In this document: positions 10,061-21,974 of the stretch, in pieces | Layout of the letters: each line of letters opens with the position of its first letter | Position numbering within the stretch: the first letter of the stretch is position 1 | Source: Ichthyophis bannanicus | Lineage: Eukaryota > Chordata > Amphibia > Gymnophiona > Ichthyophiidae | DNA: 64,000 nucleotides | Reading direction: 5' to 3' | Assembly: GCA_033557465.1 (NCBI GenBank) | Contig: CM066043.1 | Coordinates: 74,802,662-74,866,661 of the forward strand | The notes under the pieces: model-generated | Told to the model about the DNA's origin: nothing | Databases searched by the model: none | What the model saw: the letters and a program-made list of their open reading frames with translations, nothing else | Program-made: the position numbers and the translations under genes

Positions 10061-11689
10061 ATAGATATGACTGGGTACCAACTCAGGGTAAAACTGTGGG
10101 AGGGGACCTCAAAGCCCACTAGTAAGCTGTGTTTTTTTCAGCTTCAGACATACACACACTGTCCCTGGTCACTTATCCCTCACATCTGTACACACGCACA
10201 CATCACTCCCAGACACTCAGCCCCTACACACACACCCCCCACCAGATGCTCAGCCACCACACACGCAGGGCTTGCATTAGCGGATGGCAAACAGAGCAAT
10301 TGGCCCCAAGTCTGCCTCAGGCTGAAGGGGCCCCCTCAACAGTTTATGCCTGGATCCCCTGCATGTCTAAAACCGGCCCTGCCCACACTGCAAATATTCA
10401 AGAAGCTGTTCATAACTTTGAAGCCCATATGTGTCAGGCATGTTGAGTACATTGAATAATAGCTTTAAAAAGCATAGATTTACATATTTATGTTTTTATA
10501 TTTGTTGTCCAAGTCAGAATTTTATTTGATTAGCATCTGAGGTCACATGAATTTTCCTCTACTAAAATGGGATCACACCAGAAAGTTTGGGAAGCATTGC
10601 TGTAGAGAAAAGGGACTAGGATGGGGCTGGGGCTGGGGCTGGGTCTGTCCCAGCAAAGTATACGAGGCAAGTTTTATGTTTAAGTCTCCATGCGTAGTTC
10701 CTGGTAGGGAGGGTTGTTTTTTTTTCTCTCACAAACTCTGTGGGTACTTTGTATAGCATGGGACAAGATATTTTCAAGGGGAAACTCCAGGGGGAATTTC
10801 CCCCTGTAAATGAGCTTGCAAGCTCCATTATTATTAAAAATTACCCTCAAACTGTCAGCCCCTTACAGTAAAAGACATAGCTAAATTCAATGTCCAGAAA
10901 AACATTTATTATAAAAATGTTAGTATATGAGAGGTAGCTAAAGAGGTACGATTGTAGTGATCCTATTAGTGCACGTGGTAGGAATGTAATGCACTATACT
11001 GAGTATATGTTAAGTGAATAGAGCCAAAAAAGAACAGATTATCTAAAAAGGTAATAGCGAACAAGAGCATTATATAATTGTTTTATGTAATTTGGTCAGG
11101 GCTTTTGATTGAATGTGTAATCAAGTTTAGTAAAACAAACAAATCGTAGCATTCTCCTTCATATGCACACAGTCTGGTACAAGGCTGTTCAGAACACACC
11201 GTTGCGCCATGCGTTTAGTTTTGCATACTGAGCTTGATGACCCTTGTTCTAACCCAACATGGCAGTTTTTACATTTGTTGTTCCGCCTTGCAAGTACAGC
11301 GAGTGACTTCTGTGTGTGACAGAGATTTTTGGTTTTGATGATCATGGTATCTCCCTCTGTATGCAGTCCCAATTGCTAGGGGAGGACATTTCGTGATATT
11401 GATGTTCTTCAGAGCTTATACTTATGTATGACCAGCAATCAATACCCTCTCTGTATGTTGAGAGAAATTGCTTGAAGTAGGAGGAATCCTCTGTTTGACC
11501 GTTATTGGTGAACAGGTGGTGCCTTGCTTTGTTGACAGTAGTACACTAACTTGTTAAATCATAAATCAGTGTTGGAAAGCAGTCAGTCACTTCCATTTGG
11601 CAGGTGCTCATGTTGGTGAGAATCCTAGCTCAAAGAATGTAGATGTACTCTTTTTTTTTTTTTTTCCCTGTGCTGTGGAAGCATTACAT
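10061..11689. other. No recognisable gene; CA-rich and simple stretches
   Basis: 10150-10260 is rich in acacac. 10622-10645 has a short ggggctgggg run. A t-run sits at 11649-11666. I see no coding similarity. Part of the right side may be very old 3' sequence of the LINE that becomes readable from 11690. Confidence 0.45.
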
Positions 11690-12615
11690 TACAGCTGGTG
11701 AAAGCTTGGAAGAACATAACCATTTGTCAGCTCCGAGATTGTTGGACAACTCATGAACAGAAAATGTTTCTTAGTGGTCCTCAAGTAGCCCTTAGCCAGT
11801 GTGATTTTATGGTTTAACTTTCTATACCGCCTTTTCCTGGTTATACAAAGCATTTCATTTTCATAGTTTTTATTTTTTGTAAACTGAACGCCAATCAATT
11901 AATAGGACAGCAGAAGAGAAAGAAAGGGCCAAAAAGGAAGTGAACAAACAAAACAAACAGCAGGATAATCATACTAGAGGGACAGGTATACTAGTTTTGT
12001 CTTTCCAGGTGGGAAGAATACATGGAACATCATTGATTTGGCTAACTTAACCTGGGAGTTCAAAGGCTTATCTGAACAGATAAGCTTTTAATTCTGCCTT
12101 ACTGTAAAACATTTCAAAGATGCCTGAAGGCAAAGGTCAGATGAAGGGCATTCCAGAGCGAGGGGGCAAGAAAGAAGATGGCACAGTGCCTGTAGATTAA
12201 TAGCGTACTCAGACTGGAGAGGGTAAACAAAATCAATTTCTGTGCATCAACTGTAGGCAATCTGCTGGACAATAAGGCATAACTAGGGCTGACAAATATT
12301 CTGGAGCTATTTGATGGTCAGAAGAAGAACTTTAAATTAAATACGAAAATTTAGTGGGAGCCAATGATACTGGATGAAAAGTGGAGCGACATGGTCATAT
12401 TTATGTGCTTGTGAGAGTATACGGATAGTGGTGTTTTGAACCATGTGGAGTCTTCTGAGACTTGAGCATAACAAACCAGCATAGATGAAATTACAATAGT
12501 CAAGTCTGGAAATTACTGTATCAAGAATAACAGTAATTTCTACAGAGGTCTCAAAAAAAGGGACGGATTGCCTGGAAATGGTGCAACGAGTTGAATGAGG
12601 AAGCGACTACCTGAT

Positions 12616-13517
12616 ACAAGGTGTGACAAAAAAAGAACCGAGACTGTCCCATAAATGTTTTATTACAAAATCTATAGAGAAATTTAAACATTGTCCCCTT
12701 CAAAGTAATCCCCCCCCCCCCCGAGTTAATGCACTTCTGCATTCGCTTATACGATCAGCATGACCTTGATCCGCGATTTGGACATGCGTGCCTTCTTGGG
12801 TCTGGGTGACAGTCGAGTCTTCCACTGCAGGCTCTCTCTCTTGCTTTCAGAGTCATACTGGAAGACCCAAGTCTCGTCTTCTGTGATGACTCGGCCAACA
12901 AACTCTGGATCTTCTCTAGCTAGTCTCGACAAACATTGACCCCAATGCTCCTTCTGGTCATCTGATAAAAGCCTGGGCACCATCTTGGTGCATGCCTTCT
13001 GCATCCCCAGCTTCTGCACTGACTCCCTGTTCAGGCTGAGCTCCTCAGCTATCATCTGCACCATCAATCTGCAATCACTCCACACCAGCTGGTTCACTCT
13101 GTGTTTTCAACCGTTTTTGTCGTGGAAGGCCGTCCTAACTTGAGGTCATCCTCCACCTCCTCATGGCCAGTCTTGAAGCGTTTGTGCCACTTGAAGACTC
13201 GCGGCCTTGCATTGCATCTTCTCCATAAGCCTTTTGGAGAAGTTGGAGACACTCAGTTGGGCCCTTCTCCAACTTAAGCAGAAATTTCAAGTTGATTCTT
13301 TGCTCCATATTTCTGCCACCTCCAGTTGCATGACAAAGCGATGGAGCAGTGTGCTACAAAATAACCTGAAAAAGAAAAACAGAGTGAGAGAGATGAAAAA
13401 TATTATAGCAGAATAGTGGCAAGATGTTGTACAACACAGTGACATAAATGGTTAGCCAACTGGCATTGAGTCATGGGCATGGCTGCCACAGTCTTGTTTC
13501 TTTTTTGTCATACCTCA
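12616..13517 (-). mobile_element. Mariner-like DNA transposon, internally deleted
   Basis: About 25-bp terminal inverted repeats are visible. The left end reads aaggtgtgacaaaaaaagaa, and the right end in reverse complement reads gaggtatgacaaaaaagaaa. Each is flanked outside by TA (12614-12615 and 13518-13519), the target duplication of Tc1/mariner elements. The element is 902 bp, against about 1.2-1.3 kb for a complete mariner. It sits inside the L2-like LINE. Confidence 0.85.
12747..13308 (-). pseudogene. Mariner transposase fragment
   Basis: The likely start is the ATG at 13306-13308 (MEQRINLKFLLKL). This N-terminal helix-turn-helix part is frameshifted near 13110-13200. The long minus frame 12747-13097 then gives RLMVQMIAEELSLNRESVQK, KACTKMVPRLLSDDQK and VITEDETWVFQYD. 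These are the HTH linker and the start of the DDE/D catalytic domain. The aspartate of TEDETWVF corresponds to the first catalytic residue. The frame ends after KARMSKSRIKVML, so the second and third catalytic acids are missing, which agrees with the short element. It is a dead copy of the mariner type that is widespread in animals. Confidence 0.85.
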
Positions 13518-13709
13518 TATGTTAAATGAAAGAGAGGTTAGTATCAAGCAGGATGTCTAAATATTTGAAAAAAGAGGTTAATGTCACAGGTTGCCCCTGA
13601 ATGGTGAGAGCAATCTTAGTGGCTGGTGAACCCCCTGTAAACCATGTAGCAGTGGATTTGCCAGGATTGAGTTGCAGACAGTTGTGTTGTAACCAGCCTG
13701 AGATCATAC

Positions 13710-14978
13710 AGGCTGATGCAGAAAGCTAGTGTGGGCTTTATGAGCCCCTATTGCCATGTTTAAGCACTTTTAACAATCCTGCAAATGCAGGAAACAGACG
13801 TAAATGCCAGCAGAAAAACTAGCACCTAACTAATGCAATGTGTATTTAAATGAGCTTGAATTATTTAAATATATTCAGCAGGGCTGATATGCAAATCATA
13901 GCTACATCCAATGCAGAGACAGGCATAGAGATTTCATAACTAGCCACAGCGCCAAAAGTTTTACTTCAAGGTCTGAGTAGAAGTAAACCTCTAATGCATG
14001 CCCCTGACAGTATTTTGATGGCACCAGGTGCTTTCCCCGATGCCTAGATCATCTCCTCTTCAGATGATCAGGCATCAGGAAAAGTCCCCAATGCCATCAA
14101 AATACTGTTGGGGGCCATGCTCCACAATAAAATGATCGCTGGTGGTCCAGCGGCCCCGATTCCACCCCCTACAGTATTTTCATGGCATCAGGAAAGTACT
14201 CCAATGCCATCAAAATACTGTTGAGGTCAATGCCCCATAATAAAACGATCCTTGGTGGTCTAGTGGCCCCTTTCCCCTCCCACCCCAATTAAATTAAAAA
14301 AAAACAACAACCTGGTGGTCTGGTGGTCTCCTGATTCACCTTAAGCGGGAGCGCTGTCTACGTGCTCCTGCTCTGCATCAGCCATCTTGCAAAATGGCGG
14401 TATCTGGCCCAGTACAGTGCATCCTGGGATGCACCGGCTGAGGTCAGACTGCCATATAAGGATGCACCGCGTGGGGCCAGATACTGCTGTTTCACAAGAT
14501 GATGGATGCAGAGTAGGAGCATGTAGGCAGCACTCCCACTTAAGGTGACTTTGGGGGCCGCCAGACCACCAGTTTTTTTCAAAATTTAATGGGGGAGGGG
14601 AGATAGGGGCCACTAGACCACCAGGGATCATTTTATTGAGGGGCAAGGCCCCCAATAATATTTTGACGGCATCGGAGGCCTTTCCCGATGCCGCGATAGT
14701 CTCCCAATGCCATCAAAATACTGACAGGGCTGTTTGGGCACTGTGTGGCTAATTTGCCTAAGAGCCAGCCAAACTAGTGCAGACTTCTTGTGCTCATGTG
14801 CTTGGCTTGCTTTCCCAGTTTAACACTGCGATGGCTCATTTGCATGTGCACAGTTAACGTGGGGGTCATTTGTATGATCTATCTTTGCTGCATCCGACAT
14901 TAATGCAGCTTGACAATGCATATTTTTTTAAAGTCATCTTCAGCGCGCGTCTAGCACCGGTTTTCTGCATTGGCCTGA
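13710..14978. mobile_element. Large palindromic DNA element inside the LINE
   Basis: The ends are similar in inverse orientation: left ggctgatgcagaaagctagt, right (reverse complement) ggccaatgcagaaaaccggt. The middle is a long inverted repeat centred near 14445. Left-arm blocks ctggtggtctggtggtctcc and tcaccttaagcgggagcgct pair with right-arm reverse-complement blocks that differ by a few bases. Three small hairpins built on cagtattttgatggca and its complement lie at 14009-14112, 14172-14223 and 14657-14723. No transposase is visible. A Harbinger-type non-autonomous element is plausible, but I cannot define the target duplication. Confidence 0.5.
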
Positions 14979-15235
14979 TAGTCGGACAGGGATTCATGGG
15001 AGTAAGATCTGGGGTAATGCTGTCAATGGAAGAAACAAGAAAGATGTCATCTGCGTAAACATAAATAGCAATTCTGGTACTTTGGACCAGGGTAAGTAGG
15101 GGACTCAATAAAATGTTTACAAGAGTGAGGGCAAGAATTGAACCCTGGGAAACCCCGCACCTGAGGAGTAGGACTTTGGTGATTTGAATGGAAAAGAGTG
15201 ATTCGACAGGGTTGGAACAATTGAGGTTCTCCATA

Positions 15236-16498
15236 GTAAATATGTACAAAGATGAGTCTGTTGATATAGTGTATCTGGACTTTCAGAAAGCCTTTGACAA
15301 GGTCCCTCATCGGAGACTTTTGGCAAAACTAAAAAGACATGGGATACGAGGCAGTGTACTATTGTGGATCAGGAACTGGTTAAAAGATAGAACGCAGAGG
15401 GTAGGGCTAAACGACCAATTTTCCTAGTGGAGTACCCTAGGGATCTGTGCTGGGTCTGCTGTTTTTTGTTTTTTTAACATATAAATGACCTGGAAATGGG
15501 AATAAATGAGTGAGGTTATCAGATTTGCAGATGACACAAAACTTTTTAAAGTTGTTAAAACCCACAAGGATTGTGGAAAATTGCAAGAGGATCTTGATAA
15601 ATTGGAAGACTGGGCATCCAAATGGCAGATGAAATTTGATGTGGACAAGTGCAAAGTTATGCACCTAGGAAAGAAGAACCCAAACTATGGTTACACGATG
15701 CAAAGTTCCACATTAGGAACCTCCACCCAGAAAAAAGATTTAGGCTTCATCGTGAATAACATGTTAAAACCCTCCACCCAGTGTGCAGCAGCGGCCAAGA
15801 GAGCAAATAGAATGCTAGATATCATAAGGAAAGGAATGGAAAATAAAACAAAGGATATTATAATGCCTTTGTATCGTTCCATGGTGCGACCGTACCTTGG
15901 ATATTGTGTGCAATTCTGGTCGCCTTATCTTAAAAAGGATACAGCGTTATTAGAAAAGGTACAGAGAAGAACCACCAAAATGGTAAAGGGGATGGAAGGA
16001 TACCCCTATGAATAGAGGCTAAAAAGGTTAGGGCTCTTCAACCAGGAAAAGACGGCTGAGAGGAGATATGATAGAGGTCTATAAATTAATGAATGGAGTG
16101 GAATGGGTAAACGTAGATTGATTGATTCATTATCAGAATATAGAAAGACTAGGAGACATGCAATGAAGCTACAGGGTAACCTATTTAAGACTAACAAGAG
16201 AAAATATTTTTTCACTCAACATGTCATCAAACTCTGGAATTTGTTACCGGAGGATGCTGTTAGTGTAGCTGGGTTTAAAAAAGATGTGGACAAGTTCCTG
16301 GATGAAAGGTCCATAAACTATTATTAAAAGGGACCCAGGATATTACTGCTTGACCCAATACAAGCATTGTGGAACCTGTGTGTCTTTTAGGGAACCTGCT
16401 AGGTACTTGTGACCTAGATTGGCCACTGTTGGAAACAGGATACTGGGCTTGATGGACCTTGGTCTGACCCAGTATGGCATATCTTTTGTTCTTATGAG
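15236..16498 (+). pseudogene. CR1 LINE, 5'-truncated, with 3' end
   Basis: Plus-strand frames cover the CR1 ORF2 from the RT palm to the end. They read YLDFQKAFDKVPHRRLLAKL (15267-15330, motif A aspartate present), VIRFADDTKLF (15515-15550, the FADD box), KCKVMHLGKKNP (15650-15685), MVRPYLGYCVQFWSP (15880-15925) and KVQRRTTKMVKGM. The C-terminal part FFTQHVIKLWNLLPEDAVS is at 16205-16265. Most pieces share one frame, broken by a local frameshift near 15425-15500 and stops at 16013 and 16070. The 3' end cttggtctgacccagtatgg (16460-16480) and the ttcttatga terminus are intact. The 5' end cuts into the minus-strand LINE at about 15235, the usual result of incomplete reverse transcription. Confidence 0.9.
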
Positions 16499-16637
16499 AG
16501 TTGAGTGCACTGCCTCTCTTGTATGCAAGTATGTCCTATGTATATTTATTGTGAATATCTTACAAACCAGACCAATTATTGGACATTTGAGAACTGGATT
16601 ATGAACCATTGGTCTGTTCCCACTTCCATAATGACCC
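16499..16637. other. No recognisable feature
   Basis: Short stretch between the CR1 end and the palindromic MITE with nothing identifiable. Confidence 0.5.
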
Positions 16638-16640
16638 TTA

Positions 16641-16768
16641 GGGGCTTGTTTACAAAGCCGCGGTAGCGGTTTGCGATCATAATCGGAGCCGCGGCCCCAT
16701 TGATTTCAATGGGGCCGCGGCTGCGATCGCGATCGCGAACCACTACCGCGGCTTTGTAAACAAGCCCC
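16641..16768. mobile_element. Palindromic Harbinger-like MITE, 128 bp
   Basis: The element is an almost perfect palindrome. It starts ggggcttgtttacaaagccg and ends with the exact complement, and the centre is ccattgatttcaatgg. The flanks are TTA on both sides (16638-16640 and 16769-16771), the 3-bp TWA target duplication typical of PIF/Harbinger elements. The sequence is GC-rich, with several gcgatc blocks, unlike its surroundings. The low arm divergence suggests a recent insertion. Confidence 0.85.
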
Positions 16769-16771
16769 TTA

Positions 16772-17540
16772 GAGTCCATAGCCCAGCTTGGTGCAGGGAA
16801 TGAAATGTGGTTATAGCTATAACCCAACTAGCAGTGTTGGCTATCCTCTGACTAAGTGGTTTATTCTTGCTGCAGACCCTCTGTACACGAGCACAAGTTT
16901 CATGCTGTGGTGCTGTTGATGGAAACTACTGCTGTCTGTTCTGCGTGTGGGGACGTATTTTATATAAACTCCCTTTGATAAGAATGAAAATCTTTATCAA
17001 TTTATATCTATTTGAAGAAAGTCTTACCAGTTGGGTAGGATAGCAGGAAATAGAAAAACGTGTCGCATGACATCTACTCCTCTTTTCTCTTTCAGTACTG
17101 TTTTTAGACTTTTCTTTAAATAGTAGCTCTATATCTCATCCAACAATTTACTGTTTTATTGTGCATGGTACTGAACTATTGCTATTAACTCATGGTAGCC
17201 AAGATTCACTTCAACTGTGGTTCTTGTTAGTTGAAAGCTTCATAATTGGGAATATTGGAATAAAGAGAGAATGGCAATTATGGAATAATGAATCCACCCA
17301 GTCTGCTATTGTGTTCCTCTTTGGGTTTTCCACCACTTTTAGGTACACGAGACTACACATTCCCTTGCATAAACCAATACCATCTCTAGCTTCCCCTTCC
17401 TTTACCCCTGCATGTCTTTTTACCTGATCTTACCACTGTTCTCTATAGCACACTCATGTATGAATACCTTTACAGTGTTGGACTCCATCTTCTCCACTGG
17501 CAGGTTATTTCAGGACTTGCTTTTCTTTTTAAAATGTGCC
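16772..17540. other. No recognisable feature
   Basis: No coding similarity, terminal repeats or RNA gene visible. Confidence 0.5.
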
Positions 17541-17625
17541 ATGCTAGGTAGACCAAAGGTCCATTGAGCCTAGTATCCTGTTTCACAGAGTAGCTAGTTT
17601 GAGTCACTTGGAGTTTTTACAAGTC
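17541..17625 (-). mobile_element. CR1 3' end remnant
   Basis: The plus-strand text ccatgctaggtagaccaaaggtcc, then gagcctagtatcctgtttc, is the diverged reverse complement of the CR1 3' end. An older companion stretch may extend to 17430. Confidence 0.6.
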
Positions 17626-18107
17626 CTGTATTTAATCCAATATCCAGACCTCCTCCTATATTTTGCTACTAAGCTTTGTAATAAATCATATGTATGGGAT
17701 TGTAGAGCCAGACAAGAATCTTTGGGTGGAGAATTTTAGTTCATGGCACAATGAATACTTTAGGGCATTTCTGCTGAAAGAAGAGAGAAACTAGCATTTG
17801 TTTTCTAATAATCTAAAATGAAGTCAGTAGGACACTTGGTTGTATAGTTACATGCCTTGTATAGATTACTGACCATATATATGTATATGTATAATTTAAT
17901 GGTTCCACCATGGAGTGTATTAAGCATATGGCTTGGCCTCTATAAATTGGTGTGTGCTCTCTTAGTATCTAGACAATTTTATTCATTTTTGTCCAGTTTC
18001 ACTTCACGAACTGAAAGGTAAAGAGGTTTGCAGTCTTCCAGTAGTAAGGGAGTCTCAGGGCTCTTTTCTGACAAAAAAAAATGTTTTTCTTTATTTTTTT
18101 TAAGTGT
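17626..18107. other. No recognisable feature
   Basis: AT-rich, with an atatatgtatatgtata run at 17875-17893. Nothing identifiable. Confidence 0.5.
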
Positions 18108-18110
18108 CTT

Positions 18111-18256
18111 TTTCCTTATCATCCCTCCAGTCCAGTTCTATCTCCTCTGTGTTGTCACGCCTCACCAGCAGCTTGGAGACTGAGCATGTCACAACTTGTG
18201 ATATCAGCATACATGGTAGCCGGTAGCACCTCCCAGCCCCCAGTATCTCTGTCTCC
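18111..18256. repeat. DIRS-A left inverted terminal repeat
   Basis: It pairs with 23660-23800. For example, catgtcacaacttgtgatat here corresponds to atgtcataaattgtgacatg there, and gcatacatggtagccggtag to ctgccggctacccatgtatg. Divergence is roughly 10-15 percent by eye. Confidence 0.9.
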
Positions 18257-19295
18257 AAGCAGTTGGAAAGACATGACATCTTTAGCTGGGATTCACTATA
18301 GGGACAATCGGGTTACTTGGATAGAGTTAATCTTAAAAAAAGAAAAAGGAAAATAGAAAAAGAGTAAGCCATTGTGAGAAAAGCCTGCCTTTTGGGTAAC
18401 AGCAGGAGGCCCTTAAAGGCTTTTCCTCATAGAGCTCAATGGTGCTGATTAGGCTGTGAGACACAAGCCCCTAGTTCAGGAGAGGGGCCTAGCAGTGTTG
18501 AGGTTTGCTCTCACGGCTCCCGAACTCCTCCCCCCCCCCCTTGCGGGTGAGGAGCCCCTCTACTTACCGGAACAGACTTCCTCCCCGCTGGGACTTCCCG
18601 CAGCCGCCAAGGTGAGAGGCTGAGAGGTCCACGGTTCAATGACAAAACAGGTGTTTTTCACGTCCTTTTCTCCTCTGGTGGTTTTTATTGTTTTCAGGGC
18701 CGATTGCACCATCGAGGGTTATTTTAATTGTGGCTGAGCAAGCAGAGCAATAACCGCAGGGTAGCAGTAGCACAGGAGAGGTTGACCGCGTGGCAGCAGT
18801 AAGCCTTCCCGGCTACAAGGGAGCGGTATCGGAAGAGGGTTTCTGCCCAGGTTGTGAGGCAGAAGCCCGCTCAGTAGAGGAAGGGCTGCAGGACGAGAGT
18901 TCTGCTTGGCTGCAGAAAGGGAGACCCTTGGAAGGGGCCAAGGGATCCCAGCTGATGGCAGATGAGGTACTTCCCCTTGGGGTGAGTTCCTAGGGGGAGT
19001 CTAGATCTCCTCAACCCTCCACTTTGCAAGAGGAGATGGTTTCAGGTTTTAGTGGGGTATTTTCCCCGGAGTTTGTGCTTCTCATGCATAAGGCCTTCTG
19101 CATGAAACAGAAGAGGTCCGAGGGCCCATCGGAGCCCAGAGGTGCCAAGAAGAGGGCCTTCTCGGAGGTAGGGGCAGCCTCCAGTACAGAGGAGGGCCAC
19201 CAGCTACTCAGAGATGGAGGTCTGGGATGACTCCGCATTGATACAGTCTGAGGAGCCCAAGGAACATAAAACCGCGGGGCCTCGCAAGAGGATAA

Positions 19296-20025
19296 TTGGA
19301 CATGGAGGAGGACGACAAGATCCCACAGGAGGAGGAAGCTTGCATTGTCTGGGTTTTCCAGCGAGAGGAGCTGATGGCATTGATTTCCCATTCCTTGGCA
19401 ACTCTAAATATAGTTACAGAGGCCCTGGCAGAGGAAGATCCATTGTTCCAGGCAGTTTGCAAGCCTCAGACCATGTTCCCATTATATTGCGTTATCAAGC
19501 AGATGATTCAGGATGAGTGGGACATGCTAAAAGCCGGTCTGAGTAGGATGCAAACCATGGTGTGCCTCTACCCACTTCCAGAACAGGAAAAGGACTGGTT
19601 CCATTCACCCAAAGTAGATGCTGCAATTTCGCCAGTAGTCAAGAAGACAATTATTCCAATGGAGGGTGGTGCGGCCCTCAAGATAGGAAACTGGAGATCC
19701 TTTTAAAGCATCCTTTGATACCAGTGCTGTCTCCTACAGGCTTCAGTGTGTGGCATCTTTGCCTCAGGGGCTTCAAGGAGAGTTGGGGGATTCCATTCCC
19801 TCCTGGCAGGAAGCTGCCAAGTTGGAGTCTGGCATTGCCTACATGGTGGATGCCTTTTATGATCTCATAAGGTTCCTAGCTAGGAGTATGGCATCGGTGG
19901 TTTTGGTGTGCAGGTATTTCTGGCTGCGAAATTGGGTGGCTGATGGGTCCTTCAAATCATGTTTTAAGCAGACTCCCATTTGGAGAGGCCTTGGAGAAGT
20001 TGGTGAACAATTTGGGAGACTCTAA
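19296..20025 (+). pseudogene. DIRS-A gag-like remnant
   Basis: Two frames (19296-19706 and 19750-20025) contain LMALISHSLATLNIV, VIKQMIQDEWDMLKAGLSRM, CLYPLPEQEKDW and VVKKTIIPMEGGAALK. The same order of motifs recurs in DIRS-B near 34720-35050 (VIKKMIEADWEV, CLYPVPQEEKE, VIKKTTIPVEGGAA). I therefore call this the C-terminal, capsid-like part of gag for this family. It is broken by a frameshift near 19700. Role inferred from position and conservation. Confidence 0.65.
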
Positions 20026-20429
20026 AGGAGGGAGATTCCCTGAGGATAAGTAGAAGATGGGGTGCTCTGCTACATTTGGGTCGATATTAGTCCTGAGACA
20101 TTTGCCGGTTTCTGGTGGTCTGTTTTGCGCCCTATCAGAGGGATGGGTTCCCATGGGGGGGGGGGGGGCAGTCCTTTCGAGGTTTCCACGGATCAGGAAG
20201 AAGTTTTTACTCCCCCTCTTCTGTAAACAAGAAGTCACAATGAAGCGAGGAGGGCCCAGGTGGGGGAGATTCCAATAGGAATAAGGTTGCTGGAGTTCTA
20301 CCCCACCTGGGTCCCTATCACCTTCGATCAAGTCATGAGGGCTATGCACTAGAGTTTGCATGACCACTCAGAGAGCTTTTTCTCCGTTGCCCTGCAGGGC
20401 ATCTCGCAAGGCCAAAATAGTTCGGGTCA

Positions 20430-20935
20430 CCCTGTAGAGGCTGAGGCAGCTTCACCAGTGCGGCTCAAGACAATACTCCATCTATTTTGTGGTACCCAAA
20501 AAGGAAGGTTACTTCTGGTCTGTCCTGGACTCAAGCAGGTCAATCACTGTCTCAGAAGTGCCGCGATTCCCCACGGAGACCCTACATTCGGTGATCGTGG
20601 CCATCAGGGAAGGCGAGTTCCTCACCTCCTTGGATCTTACGGAAGTTTATCTACACATGATCATACAGTAGGAACATATGCTGTTCCTAAGGTTCGCAGT
20701 GCCCATGGGGCACTTTCAGTTCACCATGCTGCCCTTTGGCCTATCAATTGCACTCCAAACCTTCAGCAAGATTATGGTGATGGTTGCGGCCGCTCTGCGG
20801 AAGGAAGGGATCCTTGTGTACCCCTACCTTAATGATTGGCTAGTCCAGGCCAAGCCCCCAGCAATGAGAGCGTGAGGGTCACCGCCCAGGTGGTTGAGTT
20901 CCTCCAGAGACTAGGCTGGGTAATTTAATCTGACC
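20430..20935 (+). pseudogene. DIRS-A reverse transcriptase remnant
   Basis: The frames 20489-20671 and 20678-20875 read EFLTSLDLTEVYLHMII (motif A, SLDLxxAYxH type), then FRFAVPMGHFQFTMLPFGLS with one change. VYPYLNDWLVQA then stands where active DIRS elements have YLDDWL, so the first catalytic aspartate of the YxDD box has become asparagine. Upstream, FVVPKKEGYFWSVLDSS matches the VPKKxGGxRxILDL motif. Inactive. Confidence 0.8.
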
Positions 20936-21890
20936 AAGAGCAACCTGCTTCCATCTCAGGAGTTAGTTTACCTGGGGGCCCAGTTGTGGATAAGAGAGGG
21001 CAAGGTCTCCTTGCCACTGGAGCAGGCGAGCAAGTTGAAACAGCAGATCTGGGGGTTCCTTTGGACAAAGTCTCCAACAGCTTGGCATTACCTGCAGCTC
21101 TTGGGCTCGATGGCAGCAACCATCAAGTTGGTCCCCTGTGTTCTGGCTCACATGGTTGATTCTAAAGAGATGGTTGGTACAACGTCATCCACTGGAAAGA
21201 CGGTTGCTCTGCCTAGCTGAAGTCCGGGGAACCTCTCCAGTGGTGGCTGAGACCTGAGAGGTTATTAGCGGGGATGCCCCTGGAAACACCCCTCTGGATT
21301 TCCCTAAGAGTGGATGCAAGCCTGTTCGGCTGGGGGGCACACTGCCAGTCTCAGATGATGCAGGGGAACTGGTCACCAGAGGAGTCTTCCTGGGCCATCA
21401 ACTGACTGGAAATGTGGGCGGAGTACTTAGTCCTGAAGAGATTCGCCAATCCTCTCCAGGGGGAGGTGGTGAAAGTGTTCTCGGACAATGCCACCCCAAT
21501 GGCATACATCAATTGGCAAGGGGGCATGGGTAGCAAGCAGTTGGAAAACAAGGTTGCCCCATTCTAGCTTGGGCAGAGGTCAACTTGCAGGCATTGTTGG
21601 TGGCCCATGTGGCTGGCAAAGAGAACTTGATGGCCGACTATCTCAGCTGGGTGCGAGTGGATACTGGCGAGTGGATGCTCAACGAGGAAGTGTATGCACG
21701 GGTAGTGCACTGCTGGGGTCCCCTGATTATGGATCTCATGGCAACCTTTGAGTCCGCAAAGGTGAGTCGCTTCTACAGCAGGCGCAGAGAGCGAATGTCT
21801 GAGGTCCCGGACATGCTAGTGCAGAGGTGGCCCTGGATGGGTCTGCTGTACATGTTTTCCCCCATGGGCCCTAATAGGGACAGTGGTCCA
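20936..21890 (+). pseudogene. DIRS-A RNase H region remnant
   Basis: Broken frames include KVFSDNATPMAYINWQGG (21470-21525), matching the HMDNxxAVxYINxQGG motif of the DIRS RNase H. LLVAHVAGKENLMADYLSW (21588-21650) corresponds to the ..H.AG.xNxxAD.LSR motif. The segment downstream (CWGPLIMDLMATFESAKVSRF) matches the region before the recombinase in DIRS-C (WGTPDIDLFVSPWNAKLPRF). Confidence 0.8.
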
Positions 21891-21974
21891 GCGGATTGAG
21901 GTGCACAAGAGCTTGATCGTCCTCATTGCTGACGATTTGGCCATAGTTTGCTGATCTAGTCTGACAGTGGATTG

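Larger units (their letters stand above)
11690..15235 (-). mobile_element. L2-like LINE, split by two DNA elements
   Basis: Read on the minus strand, the copy starts where the plus-strand CR1 begins (about 15235). It shows CSNPVESLF, RCGVSQGSILALTLVN (the PQGS motif) and YVYADDIFL (the catalytic YADD box, about 15045-15075). It resumes after an insertion with WLQHNCLQLNPGKS and FFKYLDILLDTNLSF (13522-13707). After the mariner it resumes with VVASSFNSLHHFQAI (12551-12612), CNFIYAGL, HWLPLNFRI and a tail near 11830. Removing the two insertions (12616-13517 and about 13710-14978) restores one colinear ORF2 C-terminal half of roughly 1.3 kb. Many stops and frameshifts make it inactive. Confidence 0.7.
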
